Assembly (NCBI RefSeq): GCF_002902945.1
Contig: NZ_CP026101.1
Span: 3,286,001 to 3,350,000 of the forward strand
Direction: 5' to 3'
Source of the DNA: Paraburkholderia caribensis
GTDB taxonomy: Bacteria > Pseudomonadota > Gammaproteobacteria > Burkholderiales > Burkholderiaceae
Length of the DNA stretch: 64,000 nucleotides
This document shows, in pieces, positions 25,022-34,623 of the stretch; the stretch's first letter is position 1, and each line of letters starts with the position of its first letter. Both the position numbers and the translations under genes were made by a program. The notes beneath the pieces were generated by a model. That model saw nothing but the letters and a program-made list of their open reading frames with translations. It did not search any database and was not told where the DNA came from.

Positions 25022-26498
25022 GTAACTATTCAGCGGTAACCAGAGGTGAAACGACGAATCCGGCAAAGCCTAACGCCAGCGCGTTGATCAGCGAACGGTT
25101 CTGCTTGCGTAAGGTGGCAAGGTAGGAGCGGATCGTGCAGAACGCCTCCATGCCCGATTCCGAGCGGAAGCACCCGGAAATCTTCTGTTTGAGTTTGGGC
25201 ATGCGGATATCGCGTTCGGCCTGATTGTTGTCGAACGGTACGCGGTGATCGGCAATGAAGCGCCACACCTCATCGGCATACTTGTGAAGCCGTGTGAGCA
25301 GGTTGCAGGTAAAGCTTTGCCTGATCCTGCCGCGACGTTCCTGGCGCAAGGGCTCACGCGCCTGCTGTGGATTGAGCTTGCGCGCCCGGGCGATCAGGGC
25401 GCGGCTGCGCCGTGTGTAATAGCGTTGGCGCGCCGGGCTCAGCATGTTGTTTCCTGAAGCCCGACTGAGTTCGACCTCGCGCTTTGCCTGGCGAAGCAGG
25501 TCAATCATCTGCTGTGCCCAGGGTTGCTGCGTGGACTCCAGGACGAACACCAGTTCACGCAGATGATGGGCATTGCACAGCGCATGCTCACACTCATAGC
25601 CGGCATACGGCCGCCAGCCGTCATGGACCGCGACTCCCGTAAAGCCGGGGAGAATGCCGAAGCTGTCCAGCGCCTGACTGCCGCGCTTGCTGTGCGCGCC
25701 ATACCAGCTCAACGCGTGCGTCGAGGCGACATGCAGCCAGTGGGACTCACGCCCCACGCGCATGCAGCTCTCATCGAAATGCACGACGGGTTGCCCGCGT
25801 AGCGCCTGCTGGATCTGATCAACGCACGGCGCCAGTAACTGCGCGGCCTGATCAATACTGTGCTGGACGGTTCCCGTACTCACATGCAAACCGAACAGGT
25901 CTTCCAGCGCCTGGGCGGTGCGCGCAACCGGCAACTGCTGGTATTGCGTCAGATAGACGGCTGCGGCGCGAATCTGGGGGCCGTACTGAACCGCCTGGCT
26001 CACGCCCTTGGGAAATGCCCCCGAATGCTGCTTGCCGCAGCAGCGGCACTGTGCGATCTGCACGCGATGTTCAGTCACCTCAAAGCGCGTGGGCGGCAGA
26101 TCAATCACCTGGCGGCCTTCGGGCAACACGGCCACGCTGGCTGCCGCGATGCGGTTGCCACATTTATCGCATACCCGCGCCACCGGGTGAATCTCGATGT
26201 GATCGGCTTGCGCGACGCGTTTGAGCGTCTTGCCTTTGTGCCCCGGTTGGGCGCCCGGCCTGGCGTCGCTCGTGTTACGCAATGACTTTGGCTTGCGCTT
26301 CGGACCATCGCTTGACGGCGGCTTGCTGGAGTTATGACTGTTCTTCTCAAGCTTTGCCTCGAGCTCGTTCAGACGCCTCACCAGATCAATGATAAGTGCG
26401 TCCTTCTGCTCCGGTGTCAGCTCCTTGATGTCGGGCATCTTCGTCATGCCCCTCACTATGCACATCCTGGTAGCAGTTTACAAGCGCTGAATAGTTAC
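25022..26498 (-). mobile_element. IS66-family insertion sequence (single-ORF type)
   Basis: 1477 bp with 14-bp perfect terminal inverted repeats GTAACTATTCAGCG, the GTAA end being typical of IS66. It is flanked by the 8-bp direct repeat GCCGCCGC (25014-25021 and 26499-26506), the target-site size of this family. It carries only the tnpC-type transposase and no tnpA or tnpB, as in the ISBst12 group. The ends, duplication and gene are intact, so it may be active and recently inserted. Confidence 0.95.
25026..26447 (-). CDS. IS66-family transposase (TnpC type)
   Basis: About 473 residues. An N-terminal coiled coil (LVRRLNELEAKLEKNSHNSS) and KPPSSDGPKRK linker lead to a zinc-binding block (CDKCGNR, CRCCGKQ), then the DDE catalytic domain with Asp in VVHFDESCMRVG, Asp in VAVHDGWRPY and Glu in NNQAERDIRMPKL. 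The stop codon lies inside the left terminal repeat. The frame continues to an ATG at 26465; the ATGs at 26447 and 26438 are better placed after GAGGGG, so the exact start is uncertain. Confidence 0.93.
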   Translation of the reverse strand: MTKMPDIKELTPEQKDALIIDLVRRLNELEAKLEKNSHNSSKPPSSDGPKRKPKSLRNTSDARPGAQPGHKGKTLKRVAQADHIEIHPVARVCDKCGNRIAAASVAVLPEGRQVIDLPPTRFEVTEHRVQIAQCRCCGKQHSGAFPKGVSQAVQYGPQIRAAAVYLTQYQQLPVARTAQALEDLFGLHVSTGTVQHSIDQAAQLLAPCVDQIQQALRGQPVVHFDESCMRVGRESHWLHVASTHALSWYGAHSKRGSQALDSFGILPGFTGVAVHDGWRPYAGYECEHALCNAHHLRELVFVLESTQQPWAQQMIDLLRQAKREVELSRASGNNMLSPARQRYYTRRSRALIARARKLNPQQAREPLRQERRGRIRQSFTCNLLTRLHKYADEVWRFIADHRVPFDNNQAERDIRMPKLKQKISGCFRSESGMEAFCTIRSYLATLRKQNRSLINALALGFAGFVVSPLVTAE

Positions 26499-27146
26499 GC
26501 CGCCGCAAAGAAAAGTAGGCAAAAGAAAGCGGCTCACACCGCCAGCCCATGTTCTTATCCACGGGCCCCCAACGTCCCCACACTTCACACGCCAGCGCCC
26601 CTGTTCGTGTGCGTTGCCAACGCATCGAACTGGCGCCTCACCCGCTTCAGACTCCCACACAAAGGCCAGCGTCAGCGAATGGTATGGGCCGCCCAGGTGG
26701 CAAACTGTGTGTAGGTTGTCGCGTCGTATAGGGTGGCGTTCTTACAGGGTGGGGCGCGCGCGCTATCGGTCCGAAGTGAAGCGTGTGGAGCACAAGGAGC
26801 CGACACACAGTTTGCCACCTGGGCGGCGGTGCACTGTCTGGCGTGGCGTGCTGTGACGAGGGTATATGGAGTGGGTGAGGCGTACAGAGAGGTCGTTGGC
26901 AACGCACGCGAACAGGTGCGTTGCCGTGTGAAGCGCGGGGACGTTGGGGGCCCGTGGGCAAACGTCAAAGGCTGGCGGTGTGAGCCGCTTTCTTTTGCCT
27001 ACTTTTCTTTGCGGCGGCAAAGAAAAGTAGGTGCCGCCCCGCACAGGGGCGACGCTTGAAGCGAGATAACGCACCGCGGATGCCAGCGCACGCGGATGCC
27101 AGCGCAAAACCCAAGCAAACCGCCCAGCGTCGCAGACAAACAAAAA

Positions 27147-28613
27147 CTACCTCGGCAATTCAGAATGCCCCATCAGATAAGCATCAACTGACCGCGCACA
27201 CTGCCGCCCTTCGCGAATCGCCCACACCACGAGCGACTGCCCGCGGCGCATATCCCCGGCCGTGAACACCTTCTCGACCGACGTGTAATAAGCCTTATCG
27301 CCTTCGGTAGAAGCACGCACATTCCCACGCGCATCCTTATCGACGCCGAAGGCCTCCAGCACAGGCGAAACAGGTTGCGTAAAGCCCATCGCCAGCAACA
27401 CGAGATCAGCCTTCATTTCGAACTGAGAATCGGGCACTTCGACCATCTTGCCGTCCTTCCATTCGACACGCGCCGCGATCAGCTTCTCGACCTTGCCGTT
27501 CTTGCCTTCAAAACGCTTCGTAGCAACCGCCCAATCCCGCTCGCAACCTTCCTCATGCGACGACGACGTGCGCAGCTTGACCGGCCAGTACGGCCACACG
27601 AGCGGCTTGTTTTCCTCTTCCGGCGGCTGCGGCAGCAGTTCGAACTGCGTGACACCCTTCGCGCCATGACGGTTCGACGTGCCAACGCAATCCGAACCCG
27701 TATCGCCACCGCCGATCACGACGACATGCTTGCCCTTCGCAAGCAACTGGTCCGCAACCTTGTCGCCCGCGTTGACCTTGTTCTGCTGCGGCAAAAATTC
27801 CATCGCGTAATGAATGCCCGCAAGCTCACGGCCCGGCACAGGCAAATCACGCGGCGTCTCGGAGCCGCCCGTCAGGATCACGGCATCGAACTGATCCTTC
27901 AGTTCTTCCGGCGTGATGGTTTCCTTCGCCGTGTTGCCGATGTGCGCCGGAAGCGGGTCCTTACCGACGAACACGTTCGCGCGGAACGTCACGCCTTCCG
28001 CCTCCATCTGGCGCATGCGACGGTCGATCAGCCACTTCTCCAGCTTGAAGTCGGGGATGCCGTAACGCAGCAGCCCGCCAACGCGGTCGTTCTTCTCAAA
28101 CACCGTGACGTCATGACCGACGCGCGCGAGTTGCTGCGCAGCCGCCAGACCCGCCGGGCCCGAACCGACGACGGCAACCTTCTTGCCCGTCTTGTGCTTC
28201 GGAGGTTGCGGCGCAACCCAGCCTTCGGCCCACGCCTTGTCGATGATTGCGTGCTCGATCGACTTGATGCCGACCGGGTCGTCGTTGATGCCGAGCGTGC
28301 ACGCCGCTTCGCACGGCGCCGGGCAGATGCGGCCCGTGAACTCGGGGAAGTTGTTCGTCGAATGCAGGACGTCGATCGCGTTCTTCCAGTCCTGGCGGAA
28401 TACCAGGTCGTTGAAGTCCGGGATGATGTTGTTCACCGGACAGCCGTTGTTGCAGAACGGGATGCCGCAGTCCATGCAACGCGCGCCCTGAATCTTGGCT
28501 TCGTCGTCGGTCAATGCCGAGACGAATTCCTTGTAGTGCTTCACACGCGTGAGGGGTGCTTCGTACGCCTCGTGGCGGCGCTCGAACTCGAGAAAACCGG
28601 TTGCCTTGCCCAT
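27147..28613 (-). CDS. gltD: glutamate synthase (NADPH) small subunit
   Basis: 488 residues. The N-terminal Cys-rich region (CMDCGIPFCNNGCPV and CPAPCEAAC) holds the [4Fe-4S] ligands. FAD binding is at VAVVGSGPAGLAAAQQL near residue 148, and NADPH binding at VVVIGGGDTGSDCVG near residue 290. It passes electrons from NADPH to GltB for conversion of glutamine plus 2-oxoglutarate to two glutamates. It follows gltB by 101 bp on the same strand. Length is normal for the family. Confidence 0.97.
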   Translation of the reverse strand: MGKATGFLEFERRHEAYEAPLTRVKHYKEFVSALTDDEAKIQGARCMDCGIPFCNNGCPVNNIIPDFNDLVFRQDWKNAIDVLHSTNNFPEFTGRICPAPCEAACTLGINDDPVGIKSIEHAIIDKAWAEGWVAPQPPKHKTGKKVAVVGSGPAGLAAAQQLARVGHDVTVFEKNDRVGGLLRYGIPDFKLEKWLIDRRMRQMEAEGVTFRANVFVGKDPLPAHIGNTAKETITPEELKDQFDAVILTGGSETPRDLPVPGRELAGIHYAMEFLPQQNKVNAGDKVADQLLAKGKHVVVIGGGDTGSDCVGTSNRHGAKGVTQFELLPQPPEEENKPLVWPYWPVKLRTSSSHEEGCERDWAVATKRFEGKNGKVEKLIAARVEWKDGKMVEVPDSQFEMKADLVLLAMGFTQPVSPVLEAFGVDKDARGNVRASTEGDKAYYTSVEKVFTAGDMRRGQSLVVWAIREGRQCARSVDAYLMGHSELPR

Positions 28614-28714
28614 GTGGTTCTCTATGTCTATCTAATCGGTGAGGGGATCGGCGCCCGCTGCGTGTTGCAGCGGGCGCGCTTCGTTATGTCGTCAGGGGTT
28701 GGGGCGGGAAACGA

Positions 28715-31700
28715 TCAGGCCGCGAGTACTTCCTTGGCTGCCTTCTTCGCGCCCATTTCGCCCAGCGCGCGCTTGTATTCCGTCGGGAACACCTTCACGA
28801 ACTGACGGCGCGACGCATCCCAGTTTTCGAGCAGCGCCTTCGCGCGCGGCGAACCGGTGAACTGGAAGTGACGTTCGATGAGCCCCTTGAGCAGCGCTTC
28901 GTCGGTCTGGCCCATGTGCCACAGCGCCTTGTCGACCGTGCGTTCCTGTTCGGCCTGTTGCAGCACCGGCTCCAGCGCGACCATCGACTTGTTGCACTTG
29001 GCCGCGAACGTACCGTCGACGTCGTACACGTAGGCGAGGCCGCCCGACATGCCCGCCGCGAAGTTACGGCCCGTTTCGCCGAGCACGACGACCGTGCCGC
29101 CCGTCATGTATTCGCAACCGTGGTCGCCCGTGCCTTCGACGACCGCCGTCGCGCCCGAGTTACGCACGCAAAAGCGCTCGCCCGCAACACCACGGAAGAA
29201 CGATTCGCCTTCGATCGCGCCGTACATCACCGTGTTGCCGCAGATGATGTTTTCTTCGGACTTGCCGCGGAAATCATTGGTGGGACGGATGATGATGCGC
29301 CCGCCCGACAGACCCTTGCCGACATAGTCGTTGCCGTCGCCGACCAGATCCAGCGTGATGCCCTTCGCGAGGAACGCGCCGAAGCTCTGGCCCGCCGTGC
29401 CCTTCAACTGGATGTGGATCGCGTCGTCGGGCAGACCATCGTGGCCGTACTTCTTCGCGATCGTGCCGGACAGCATCGCGCCGACCGTACGGTTCACGTT
29501 GCGCACCGGCTGGATGAACGACACGTGTTCGCCCTTCTCGATGGCCGCCTTCGCCTTCTCGATCAGCGTGTGATCGAGCGCGCGGTCGAGGCCGTGATCC
29601 TGCGAATCGACGTGCATGCGCGCGACGCTCGCCGGAACGTCCGGCTGATAGAACACGCGCGAGAAGTCGAGACCCTTCGCCTTCCAGTGCTCGATGCCCT
29701 TCTTCATATCGAGGTATTCGCTGTGGCCGATCAGGTCGTCGAACTTGCGCACGCCCAGTTGCGCCATGATTTCGCGCACTTCTTCCGCGATGAAGAAGAA
29801 GAAGTTCACGACGTGTTCCGGCTGGCCCTGGAATTTCGCGCGCAGCACGGGGTCTTGCGTCGCGACGCCGACCGGGCACGTGTTCAGGTGGCACTTGCGC
29901 ATCATGATGCAGCCTTCGACGACCAGCGGCGCCGTCGCGAAGCCGAATTCGTCCGCGCCGAGCAGCGCGCCGATCACGACGTCGCGGCCCGTTTTCATCT
30001 GGCCGTCGGCCTGCACGCGGATACGGCCGCGCAACTGGTTCAGCACCAGCGTCTGCTGCGTTTCAGCGAGGCCCAGTTCCCACGGCGTGCCGGCGTGCTT
30101 CACCGACGACAGCGGCGATGCGCCCGTGCCGCCATCATGACCGGCGATCACGACGTGATCGGCCTTCGCCTTCGCGACACCCGCAGCGACCGTGCCGACG
30201 CCCACTTCCGACACCAGCTTCACCGAGATGCTCGCCGCCGGGTTGGCATTCTTCAGATCGTGGATCAGCTGAGCCAGGTCTTCGATCGAATAGATGTCGT
30301 GGTGCGGCGGCGGCGAGATCAGGCCGACGCCCGGCACCGAGTAACGCAGCTTGCCGATGTACTCGGACACCTTGTGACCCGGCAACTGGCCGCCTTCGCC
30401 CGGCTTCGCGCCCTGCGCCATCTTGATCTGGATCTGGTCGGCGGAAGCGAGATATTCCGCCGTCACGCCGAAGCGGCCCGACGCGACCTGCTTGATCTTG
30501 GAGCGCAGCGAATCGCCTTCCTTCAGCGGGATGTCGGTCACGACTTCATCGCCGAGGATGGACTTCATCGTGTCGCCATTCTTGATCGGAATGCCGCGCA
30601 GTTCGTTGCGATAGCGGTTTTCATCTTCGCCGCCCTCACCCGTGTTCGACTTGCCGCCGATACGGTTCATCGCCACAGCCAGCGTGGCGTGCGCTTCCGT
30701 CGAGATCGAGCCGAGCGACATCGCGCCCGTTGCAAAGCGCTTGACGATTTCCTTCGCCGATTCCACTTCGTCCAGCGGAATCGCCTTCGACGGATCGACC
30801 TTGAACTCGAACAGGCCACGGAACGTCATATGACGCTTCGTCTGGTCGTTGATCAGGTGCGCGTATTCCTTGTACGTCTGATACGAGTTGCTGCGCGCCG
30901 AGTGCTGCAGCTTGGCGATCGCATCTGGCGTCCACATGTGGTCTTCGCCGCGCACGCGGTAGGCGTACTCGCCACCCGCGTCGAGCATGTTGGCGAGAAC
31001 CGGGTTGTCGCCGAACGCGTCGCGGTGCAGACGGATCGCTTCTTCCGCCACTTCGAACAGGCCAATGCCGCCGACCTTCGACGCCGTGCCCTTGAAGTAC
31101 TTGTTCACGAGATCTTCAGCGAGACCGACTGCTTCGAAAATCTGCGCGCCCGTGTACGACATGTACGTCGAGATACCCATCTTCGACATGACCTTGTGCA
31201 GGCCCTTGCCGATTGCCTTCGTGAAGTTGTAGACCGCCTTTTCCGCCGACAGGTCGCCCTTCATGCCCGCGGCCATCTGCGCGAGCGTTTCCATTGCCAG
31301 GTACGGGTGAACGGCTTCCGCGCCGAAGCCCGCGAGCAGCGCGAAATGGTGCGTCTCGCGCGCCGAGCCCGTTTCGACGACGAGGCCCGTGCTCGTGCGC
31401 AGACCTTGCTGCACGAGGTGCGAATGGATCGCGGACGTAGCCAGCAGCGCCGGAATCGCGACGTTGTCGCGGTCGGTCTTGCGGTCCGACACGATGAGCA
31501 TGTTGTAGCCGGACTTGACGGCATCCACGGCTTCCGCGCACAGCGATGCCAGGCGCGCTTCGATGCCTTCCTTGCCCCAGCTCACGGGGTAGCAGATGTT
31601 CAGTTCGTACGAGCTGAACTTGCCGCCCGTGTATTGATCGATCGCGCGGATCTTCGCGATGTCCTTGAAGTCGAGCACAGGCTGCGACACTTCGAGGCGC

Positions 31701-33418
31701 ATCGGCGGGTTGATGTTGTTCGTGTCCAGCAGGTTCGGCTTCGGGCCGACGAACGACACCAGCGACATCACCATGTTTTCACGGATCGGGTCGATGGGCG
31801 GGTTCGTGACCTGCGCGAACAGCTGCTTGAAGTAGTGATAGAGCGTCTTGTTCTTGTTGGACATGACGGCCAGCGGCGAGTCGTTGCCCATCGAGCCAAC
31901 GGCTTCTTCGCCTGCCTGCGCCATCGGCGCCATCAGGAACTTGAGGTCTTCCTGCGTGTAGCCGAACGCCTGCTGGCGATCGAGCAGCGCAGCCGCTTCG
32001 CGGCGCTCCGTGACGACGTCTTCCGCGTTCGGCTCGATTTCGTCGAGCTTGATGCGCACGGCGTCGATCCAGCTCTTGTACGGCTTGGCGTTCGCGAGGT
32101 TGTCCTTCAGTTCCTTGTCGTCGATGATGCGGCCGTGCTCCATGTCGATCAGGAACATCTTGCCCGGCTGCAGACGCCACTTCTTGACGATCTTCGACTC
32201 CGGAATGGGCAGCGTGCCCGCCTCCGACGCCATGATCACGAGGTCGTCGTCCGTGACGATGTAGCGCGCCGGACGCAGGCCGTTACGGTCGAGCGTCGCG
32301 CCGATCTGGCGGCCGTCGGTGAACGCGATGGCAGCGGGGCCGTCCCACGGTTCCATCATCGCGGCGTGGTATTCGTAGAACGCGCGGCGGTTGTCGTCCA
32401 TCAGCGTGTGCTGTTCCCATGCTTCGGGAATCATCATCATCACTGCGTGGACCAGCGGGTAGCCGGCCATCACGAGCAGTTCGAGACAGTTGTCGAACGA
32501 CGCCGTGTCCGATTGGCCCGGATAGATCAGCGGCCACAGCTTCGGCAGGTCGTCGCCGAGCACGTGCGAGGCGATCGCGCCCGTACGCGCGTTCAGCCAG
32601 TTGACGTTGCCCTTCACCGTGTTGATTTCGCCGTTGTGGGCGATCATGCGGTACGGGTGAGCCAGCTCCCACGCCGGGAACGTGTTGGTCGAGAAACGCT
32701 GGTGCACGAGCGCGAGCGCCGACACGACGCGCTCGTCCTGCAGGTCGCGGTAGTACACGCCGACCTGGCCTGCCAGCAGCAGCCCCTTGTAGACGACCGT
32801 GCGCGCGGACATGGACGGCACGAAGTATTCCTTGCCGTGCTTCAGCTTGAGCGCCTGAATGCGGTGGCTCGCCGTCTTGCGGATCACGTACAGCTTCCGC
32901 TCCAGCGCGTCCGTCACCATGATGTCCTTGCCGCGGCCGATGAAAATCTGGCGGATCAGCGGCTCGCTCGCCTTCACGGTCGGCGAAATGGGCATGGTGT
33001 GGTCCGCGGGCACGTCGCGCCAGCCGAGCACGACCTGGCCTTCGGCCTTCACCGTGCGCTCCAGTTCCTGTTCGCAGGCGAGACGCGATGCGTGTTCCTT
33101 CGGCAGGAAGATCATGCCCACGCCGTATTCGCCCTCGGGCGGCAGCGTCACGCCCTGCTTCGCCATCTCCTCGCGGTAGAACGAGTCCGGAATCTGGATC
33201 AGGATGCCCGCGCCGTCGCCCATCAGCGGGTCGGCGCCGACGGCGCCCCGGTGATCGAGGTTTTCGAGGATCTTCAGGCCCTGCTGGATGATTTCGTGGC
33301 TTTTCTTGCCCTTGATATGCGCAACAAAGCCGACGCCGCATGCGTCGTGCTCGTTTGCGGGGTCGTAAAGACCTTGCGCGGCGGGAACCGTGGAAAGCGG
33401 CTGCTGATGGTCGTTCAT
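28715..33418 (-). CDS. gltB: glutamate synthase (NADPH) large subunit
   Basis: 1567 residues. The ATG at 33418 leaves a 26-residue propeptide before the catalytic N-terminal Cys (Cys27 in NEHDACGVGFVAH). The glutaminase domain is followed by the central domain, the FMN-binding barrel (PGEGGQLPGHKV, HDGGTGASPL), the [3Fe-4S] ligand stretch MRKCHLNTCPVGVATQDP and the C-terminal Gly-rich beta-helix. The frame stays open to 33610, but the extra 64 residues are not family-like. It is the first gene of gltBD. A very long plus-strand frame overlaps it but is a codon-usage shadow. Confidence 0.97.
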   Translation of the reverse strand: MNDHQQPLSTVPAAQGLYDPANEHDACGVGFVAHIKGKKSHEIIQQGLKILENLDHRGAVGADPLMGDGAGILIQIPDSFYREEMAKQGVTLPPEGEYGVGMIFLPKEHASRLACEQELERTVKAEGQVVLGWRDVPADHTMPISPTVKASEPLIRQIFIGRGKDIMVTDALERKLYVIRKTASHRIQALKLKHGKEYFVPSMSARTVVYKGLLLAGQVGVYYRDLQDERVVSALALVHQRFSTNTFPAWELAHPYRMIAHNGEINTVKGNVNWLNARTGAIASHVLGDDLPKLWPLIYPGQSDTASFDNCLELLVMAGYPLVHAVMMMIPEAWEQHTLMDDNRRAFYEYHAAMMEPWDGPAAIAFTDGRQIGATLDRNGLRPARYIVTDDDLVIMASEAGTLPIPESKIVKKWRLQPGKMFLIDMEHGRIIDDKELKDNLANAKPYKSWIDAVRIKLDEIEPNAEDVVTERREAAALLDRQQAFGYTQEDLKFLMAPMAQAGEEAVGSMGNDSPLAVMSNKNKTLYHYFKQLFAQVTNPPIDPIRENMVMSLVSFVGPKPNLLDTNNINPPMRLEVSQPVLDFKDIAKIRAIDQYTGGKFSSYELNICYPVSWGKEGIEARLASLCAEAVDAVKSGYNMLIVSDRKTDRDNVAIPALLATSAIHSHLVQQGLRTSTGLVVETGSARETHHFALLAGFGAEAVHPYLAMETLAQMAAGMKGDLSAEKAVYNFTKAIGKGLHKVMSKMGISTYMSYTGAQIFEAVGLAEDLVNKYFKGTASKVGGIGLFEVAEEAIRLHRDAFGDNPVLANMLDAGGEYAYRVRGEDHMWTPDAIAKLQHSARSNSYQTYKEYAHLINDQTKRHMTFRGLFEFKVDPSKAIPLDEVESAKEIVKRFATGAMSLGSISTEAHATLAVAMNRIGGKSNTGEGGEDENRYRNELRGIPIKNGDTMKSILGDEVVTDIPLKEGDSLRSKIKQVASGRFGVTAEYLASADQIQIKMAQGAKPGEGGQLPGHKVSEYIGKLRYSVPGVGLISPPPHHDIYSIEDLAQLIHDLKNANPAASISVKLVSEVGVGTVAAGVAKAKADHVVIAGHDGGTGASPLSSVKHAGTPWELGLAETQQTLVLNQLRGRIRVQADGQMKTGRDVVIGALLGADEFGFATAPLVVEGCIMMRKCHLNTCPVGVATQDPVLRAKFQGQPEHVVNFFFFIAEEVREIMAQLGVRKFDDLIGHSEYLDMKKGIEHWKAKGLDFSRVFYQPDVPASVARMHVDSQDHGLDRALDHTLIEKAKAAIEKGEHVSFIQPVRNVNRTVGAMLSGTIAKKYGHDGLPDDAIHIQLKGTAGQSFGAFLAKGITLDLVGDGNDYVGKGLSGGRIIIRPTNDFRGKSEENIICGNTVMYGAIEGESFFRGVAGERFCVRNSGATAVVEGTGDHGCEYMTGGTVVVLGETGRNFAAGMSGGLAYVYDVDGTFAAKCNKSMVALEPVLQQAEQERTVDKALWHMGQTDEALLKGLIERHFQFTGSPRAKALLENWDASRRQFVKVFPTEYKRALGEMGAKKAAKEVLAA

Positions 33419-33548
33419 GGGGACACCGTCTGTCAGGGGCCGTGGGGCCGTTGAACCATTTTGTTTTTGCCCGCGGTGCGGACTTCGACCGCGCGGGCGG
33501 CCGCGGACGCGCGATATTGCAGTTGCACATCGGGACGCCGGAAATCGG

Positions 33549-33578
33549 AATATACGCGACGAATCAAAGGAATAGCAA
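33549..33578 (-). promoter_or_regulatory. possible gltB promoter
   Basis: On the minus strand TTGCTA (33573-33578) and TATATT (33549-33554) are 18 bp apart, about 130 bases before the gltB ATG. The region is AT-rich against the high-GC background. Confidence 0.4.
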
Positions 33579-33658
33579 ACAAAATGTGATGGTCGGGCCC
33601 CTATTATCAATGTGGTGCATTTTTCGCCCTGTTAATTGGTGCCACATCAAAACGGGGC

Positions 33659-33693
33659 AAAAGAAAACGGCATGCGTGGATGCCGTTTTCTTT
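33659..33693 (-). terminator. terminator between the RAYT-like gene and gltB
   Basis: A 14-bp stem AAAGAAAACGGCAT/ATGCCGTTTTCTTT (loop about 6 bases) with U-rich flanks on both strands. On the minus strand it ends the transcript of the gene at 33729 ahead of the gltB promoter. Confidence 0.75.
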
Positions 33694-33728
33694 CTGCTTT
33701 TGCCAGCAAGCCGTTGAACACAAAAGGC

Positions 33729-34436
33729 TTATTGGGTTTGCGGCGTCTCCCGGACCTTGCGCGGCCGGCCCCTTGGCAAGGGCGAGACGCGCCGGTTCGC
33801 GGCCCGCGCCGCCCACTCCCGATACGAGTCGCTACCGAGCACCCAGCCCTTCAAGGTGGCCTGCTGAAGCTGGCTGGCTTCGCGTTCGTCGAGCGGCTGC
33901 TCGCACAGTTCGCGGTACGCGCGCTGCCGCTCGAATGGCGTATTGCCGAGCGACCAGTACAAACGATGATCGGTGATCAAACTGTCTAAGGTCAGGCCGA
34001 TGTGATGCCGATAACTGGACCATCGGTAGTCTTCGGGCGTGCTCACCAGCTGGTTGCGCACCGGCGACATTTCGACCACGCGGCTCGCGAGCAGGAAGTA
34101 CTTCTCGCCTTCGATCACCGTCGCGCGATAGCGGCCTTCCCACAACGTGCCGCGCCGCGAGTACCGGCGATTGAAGTGCGCAACGTAACGTCGGCCGACC
34201 GCCTGCATCGCTTTCGGCAGGCTCGATTCGTCGGTGGGCGTGACGAGCAGTTGCACCGCGCCCGGCATCAGCGCGTATGCGTGAACGGATAAATGGTGAT
34301 CGCGCGAAGCCGCCTTCAGGCAATCGATGAACAGTTCGTAATCCTGGTCGTCGACGAATGCGGGCTGCTGGTCGAGTCCGCGCAGGATCACGTGTTGCGG
34401 CTGGTCGGGGACATAAAGACGTGCAAGCCGTGCCAT
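33729..34436 (-). CDS. REP-associated tyrosine transposase-like (Y1/RAYT family) protein with degenerate HUH site
   Basis: 235 residues. The opening MARLARLYVPDQPQHVILRG, the AVGRRYVAHFNRRYSRRGTLWEGRY block and SPVRNQLV..PEDYRWSSY are typical of RAYT proteins of the IS200/IS605 superfamily. The metal-binding HUH motif, normally MPNHVHLL, reads MPGAVQLLV, so both His are absent, and the position before VVEMSPVR where relatives carry Tyr is Val. It has no IS ends and is a single gene beside gltB, so it looks domesticated rather than mobile. The C-terminus ends in a basic RGRPRK tail, suggesting retained DNA binding. Confidence 0.83.
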   Translation of the reverse strand: MARLARLYVPDQPQHVILRGLDQQPAFVDDQDYELFIDCLKAASRDHHLSVHAYALMPGAVQLLVTPTDESSLPKAMQAVGRRYVAHFNRRYSRRGTLWEGRYRATVIEGEKYFLLASRVVEMSPVRNQLVSTPEDYRWSSYRHHIGLTLDSLITDHRLYWSLGNTPFERQRAYRELCEQPLDEREASQLQQATLKGWVLGSDSYREWAARAANRRVSPLPRGRPRKVRETPQTQ

Positions 34437-34623
34437 GCTGGATTATCCAAAGTCGCGTTGGTACATACCCGAAGGTCCGAAAAGCTGCGCCGGCGCGGCC
34501 TCACGCGCCAAGCGGGTCTGCCGGAAAACGGCAAAAAGCCTAGGCAGAACGCTCTAACCGGTGCGTATGGTTTGTTTGAAACGTTGTGGTCATAATTGGC
34601 GGGCCTTTTTTGGAGGAGCACAA

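Larger units (their letters stand above)
24948..27084 (-). repeat. 652-bp nested palindromic repeat, copy B, interrupted by an IS
   Basis: Parts 24948-25021 and 26499-27084 together, minus one 8-bp duplication, make 652 bp, the same length as copy A. The outer arms and the perfect 25-bp inner pair (26688-26712 and 26803-26827) are conserved. Core sequence next to the inner pair matches the reverse complement of copy A, so the two copies are inverted relative to each other. No plausible gene lies in the 26507-27146 stretch. Confidence 0.9.

Noticed and set aside
26647..27143. ORFs inside palindrome copy B
   Set aside because: Same reason as copy A; the coding potential is a by-product of the repeat.
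28868..33454. 1528-codon open frame antisense to gltB
   Set aside because: It is composed of His/Arg/Val/Ala-rich residues produced by the complementary strand of a high-GC gene with strong codon bias. No domain or start signal; gltB explains the DNA.
34440..34623. OmpW promoter with CATAAT as -10
   Set aside because: CATAAT near 34592 has no acceptable -35 at 16-18 bp, so I did not annotate it.
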